Below the pieces are notes generated by a model. That model worked only from the letters and a program-made list of their open reading frames with translations, ran no database searches and had not been told where the DNA came from. A DNA stretch of 64,000 nt from an uncultured Verrucomicrobiota bacterium (GTDB lineage Bacteria > Verrucomicrobiota > Verrucomicrobiia > Limisphaerales > UBA9464): NCBI GenBank assembly GCA_903907925.1, contig CAIVQB010000020.1, positions 1-64,000 of the forward strand, in the 5' to 3' direction. Each line of letters opens with the position of its first letter. Within the stretch, counting starts at the first letter, position 1. The position numbers and the translations under genes are program-made. Positions 62,069 to 64,000 of the stretch are shown in pieces.

Positions 62069-62890
62069 ATGTCCTCCTCTTCCACCCCGCTGGGTTTGAT
62101 CGCCGGCTCCAAGGCCTTGCCATTGGTCTTTGCCGACGAAGCCCGTCGTCAGGGTCGGCGGGTGGTCGCGGTGGCCTTCGAAGGTGAGACCGATTCGGGG
62201 CTGGAACAGCGGGTCGATGAAGTGATCTGGCTTCGGGTGGGGCAATTGTCGAAGTTGATCCAGGCGTTCGTGTCCCGCGGCGTCACCGAATGCGTCATGC
62301 TGGGACAGATCGCGCCGAAAAACCTGTTCGATCTTCGGCCGGATTTTCGCGCAATGGCCCTGCTGTTGCGGCTCAAGGAAAAGAACGCCCATTCCATTTT
62401 CGGAGCGATCGCCGATGAATTGGCGAAGGATGGGGTTCGGTTGATCGAGCCGCTGGAATGGTTGGGTCCATGGATTCCAGGATGCGGATATTCGGCCGGA
62501 CCCGCATTAACCGCCGACCAGCAGGAGTCGGTCGCGCATGGCTATCGACTCGCCCGGGAGATTGCCCGGTTGGAGATCGGTCAATGCGTGGTGGTGAAGG
62601 ACGGAACGGTCCTGGCCGTGGAAGGGTTTGAAGGAACCGACGCGTGTTTGGAGCGCGGTGGACGACTGGCCGGAAGCTCGGGCGGCGCTGTGGCGGTCAA
62701 AACGGCAAAATCCGGACACGACATGCGATTCGACATTCCCTGCGTTGGGCCGAGAACCCTCCAAACCTGTGCGGACAATGGCATTACCGTGTTGGCTGTG
62801 GAGGCGGGGAAAACGCTGCTACTCGACCGACCGGATTTGGAGTCGCTCGCCCGGGATCGTCGCGTTTCGGTTGTGACCGTTTCGGGTTGA
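62069..62890 (+). CDS. lpxI: UDP-2,3-diacylglucosamine pyrophosphatase LpxI
   Basis: The 273-residue product cleaves UDP-2,3-diacylglucosamine to lipid X in lipid A synthesis. It has the LpxI start LGLIAGSKALPLVFADEARR, LEQRVDEVIWLRVGQLSKLI, MLGQIAPKNLFDLRPDF and the conserved GQCVVVKDGTVLAVEGFEGT. Asp and Lys residues of the active site are present. LpxI is the calcium-independent alternative to LpxH. Start ATG 62069. Confidence 0.9.
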   Translation: MSSSSTPLGLIAGSKALPLVFADEARRQGRRVVAVAFEGETDSGLEQRVDEVIWLRVGQLSKLIQAFVSRGVTECVMLGQIAPKNLFDLRPDFRAMALLLRLKEKNAHSIFGAIADELAKDGVRLIEPLEWLGPWIPGCGYSAGPALTADQQESVAHGYRLAREIARLEIGQCVVVKDGTVLAVEGFEGTDACLERGGRLAGSSGGAVAVKTAKSGHDMRFDIPCVGPRTLQTCADNGITVLAVEAGKTLLLDRPDLESLARDRRVSVVTVSG

Positions 62891-63049
62891 AACAGTTGTA
62901 TCTTCCCGACGCCCAAGTGCGTCCTAGGGTCTGGGGAACAAAACCGTTGCTTCATTCGGCACGGATATGGCTAAGTCCCCGGCCTGTCGCAGGGCCCGGT
63001 TTCATTCGGAAGCCAGAGCCGTCAGCAAGCCGTCAAATCGTGTGATTAA

Positions 63050-63337
63050 ATGCCGGGAATCAAACGGCGCCGTTTGCAAGTGTTCTACTCCGGCCGGGTG
63101 CAGGGGGTGGGTTTTCGGTATCAAACGAAGCGATTGGCAGATGGCTATGAGTTGACCGGAGTGGTCCGGAACCTGGCCGATGGCCGGGTCGAGTTGGTGG
63201 CCGAAGGCAGGGATGAGGAACTGGCTGAGTTTCGCCAGGCCATCCGGGAGAGCGGGCTCGGCCCGCTGATCCGTGAGGAAACTGAGTTTTGGTCGGAATC
63301 CTTGGGGGAGTTCCGGAGTTTCGAAATCGTGCGGTAA
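63050..63337 (+). CDS. acyP: Acylphosphatase
   Basis: The 95-residue product has the acylphosphatase signature GRVQGVGFRYQTKRLA with catalytic Arg, and GVVRNLADGRVELVAEG with the catalytic Asn. It hydrolyses carboxyl-phosphate bonds. Length fits the family. It ends 4 bases before the metallophosphatase start. Confidence 0.93.
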   Translation: MPGIKRRRLQVFYSGRVQGVGFRYQTKRLADGYELTGVVRNLADGRVELVAEGRDEELAEFRQAIRESGLGPLIREETEFWSESLGEFRSFEIVR

Positions 63338-63341
63338 TTCG

Positions 63342-64000
63342 ATGAAATACGCAGTCATAGCTGATATTCACGCCAATCTGGACGCCTTTCAGGTGGTTCT
63401 GGACGACATCAAGCAGCAGGCCTGCACTCATGTGGCCTGCCTGGGCGACGTGGTCGGGTATGGTGCGGATCCCAAGGCCTGTCTCGACATTGTCCGCGGA
63501 ATGAACGTGCCGACGGTCAAGGGCAATCACGACGAGTACATCGGTGCCGACGAGGATCCGGAAGGCTTCAACGACGCTGCTGCGGAAGCCGTAAGTTGGA
63601 GTCGCAACCAGTTGTCCGCGGACGATCGGAAATGGCTCCGCGATCTCAAATATTTCCGGCTGGTCGGAAACTTTTCGATTGTTCACGCCACTCTCGATGC
63701 GCCGCATCGGTGGGGCTACGTCTTCGAAAAACTCGAGGCCGCCGCCAGCTTCACCTACCAGAATACCCAGGTCTGTTTCTTCGGCCACACCCATGTGCCG
63801 GTGGCCTTCATCCGGGACACCGGAGTGCGCGGTGGCACCTACTCCAAGTTTCGCGTCGAGGCGGGAAAGAAGTACTTCGTCAACGTCGGCAGCGTGGGGC
63901 AGCCGCGGGATGGCAACCCCAAGGCGGCGTACGTGATTTACGATCTGGCCCAGCAGACGATTGAGTTGCGCCGGCTCGACTACGACATTGCCGCGCAGCA
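63342..64000 (+). CDS. Metallophosphoesterase, cut by window end
   Basis: ATG 63342 opens a frame that runs off the end of the window (219 codons). It begins MKYAVIADIHANLDAF with Asp/His metal ligands, then CLGDVVGYGADP, VKGNHDEY, VHATLDAPHRWG and FFGHTHVPVAF. These are all motifs of the calcineurin-like phosphoesterase family of the YfcE/DUF4480-like type. It follows the acylphosphatase closely. Substrate unknown. Confidence 0.85.
   Translation, partial: MKYAVIADIHANLDAFQVVLDDIKQQACTHVACLGDVVGYGADPKACLDIVRGMNVPTVKGNHDEYIGADEDPEGFNDAAAEAVSWSRNQLSADDRKWLRDLKYFRLVGNFSIVHATLDAPHRWGYVFEKLEAAASFTYQNTQVCFFGHTHVPVAFIRDTGVRGGTYSKFRVEAGKKYFVNVGSVGQPRDGNPKAAYVIYDLAQQTIELRRLDYDIAAQ

Overview
The window comes from a GC-rich chromosome, most likely a member of the Verrucomicrobiota (Pedosphaera/Limisphaera-like). 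The inference rests on gene families typical of that phylum: a prepilin-like protein with an [17 protein letters not shown] leader, a TIGR03790-type secreted protein, a cytochrome-domain/SUMF1 fusion, a Tat-exported Gfo/Idh/MocA oxidoreductase, two DUF5069 proteins, and SBBP/T9-like beta-propeller sequence. Intergenic gaps are unusually rich in short palindromic repeats. No phage, plasmid, CRISPR or rRNA signals were seen.

Layout. 1-2.1 kb: the window opens inside an ISL3-type transposase fused at an abrupt junction to a 5'-truncated beta-propeller gene, followed by a small ORF remnant and tRNA-Asp. 2.6-7.3 kb: a small lipoprotein, glycolate oxidase GlcD, a divergent dihydropteroate-synthase-like protein and a CobA-HemD fusion. 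7.7-14.4 kb: a forward run of Ser/Thr kinase, CbiX-like protein, TyrA, AroA, Cmk and a TIGR03790 protein, with overlapping stops and starts. 14.4-14.7 kb: a 242-bp MITE with perfect 22-bp ends and a 9-bp target duplication. 14.8-17.7 kb: PrmA, a histidine phosphatase and RNase PH. 17.8-22.2 kb: prepilin, disulfide oxidoreductase, DUF5069, a cluster of repeats, and GalE.

22.3-30.8 kb is a compact reverse-strand operon for a cbb3-type cytochrome oxidase (ccoI-S-NO-Q-P-G-H and a SafE-like protein) with fused CcoN/CcoO. 31.2-38.8 kb: aldo/keto reductase, secreted amidase, YjdM, a 42-residue basic protein, DUF5069, an ArsR/rhodanese divergent pair with a visible operator, and a Tat-exported protein coupled to a membrane acyltransferase. 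39.1-43.6 kb: a Tat-exported dimethylformamidase-like protein and the ferrous-iron system FeoA-FeoA-FeoB. 43.8-49 kb: sugar-epimerase-like SDR, iron alcohol dehydrogenase, AspS, and a tRNA-methyltransferase-like protein. 49-55.4 kb: SMP-30 protein, FIST-domain protein, Asp/Asn hydroxylase, OPT transporter and a small orphan. 55.4-64 kb: TPR protein, cytochrome-SUMF1 protein, oxidoreductase, trypsin-like protease, LpxI, acylphosphatase and a metallophosphatase cut by the window end. LpxI indicates a lipid-A-bearing outer membrane.

The genes are mainly housekeeping plus a respiratory island (cbb3 oxidase) and iron uptake, which fits microaerobic respiration. The least explained material is the intergenic DNA: at least five distinct dispersed repeat families recur between genes, several with inverted ends. 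The MITE is the clearest case of recent mobility.
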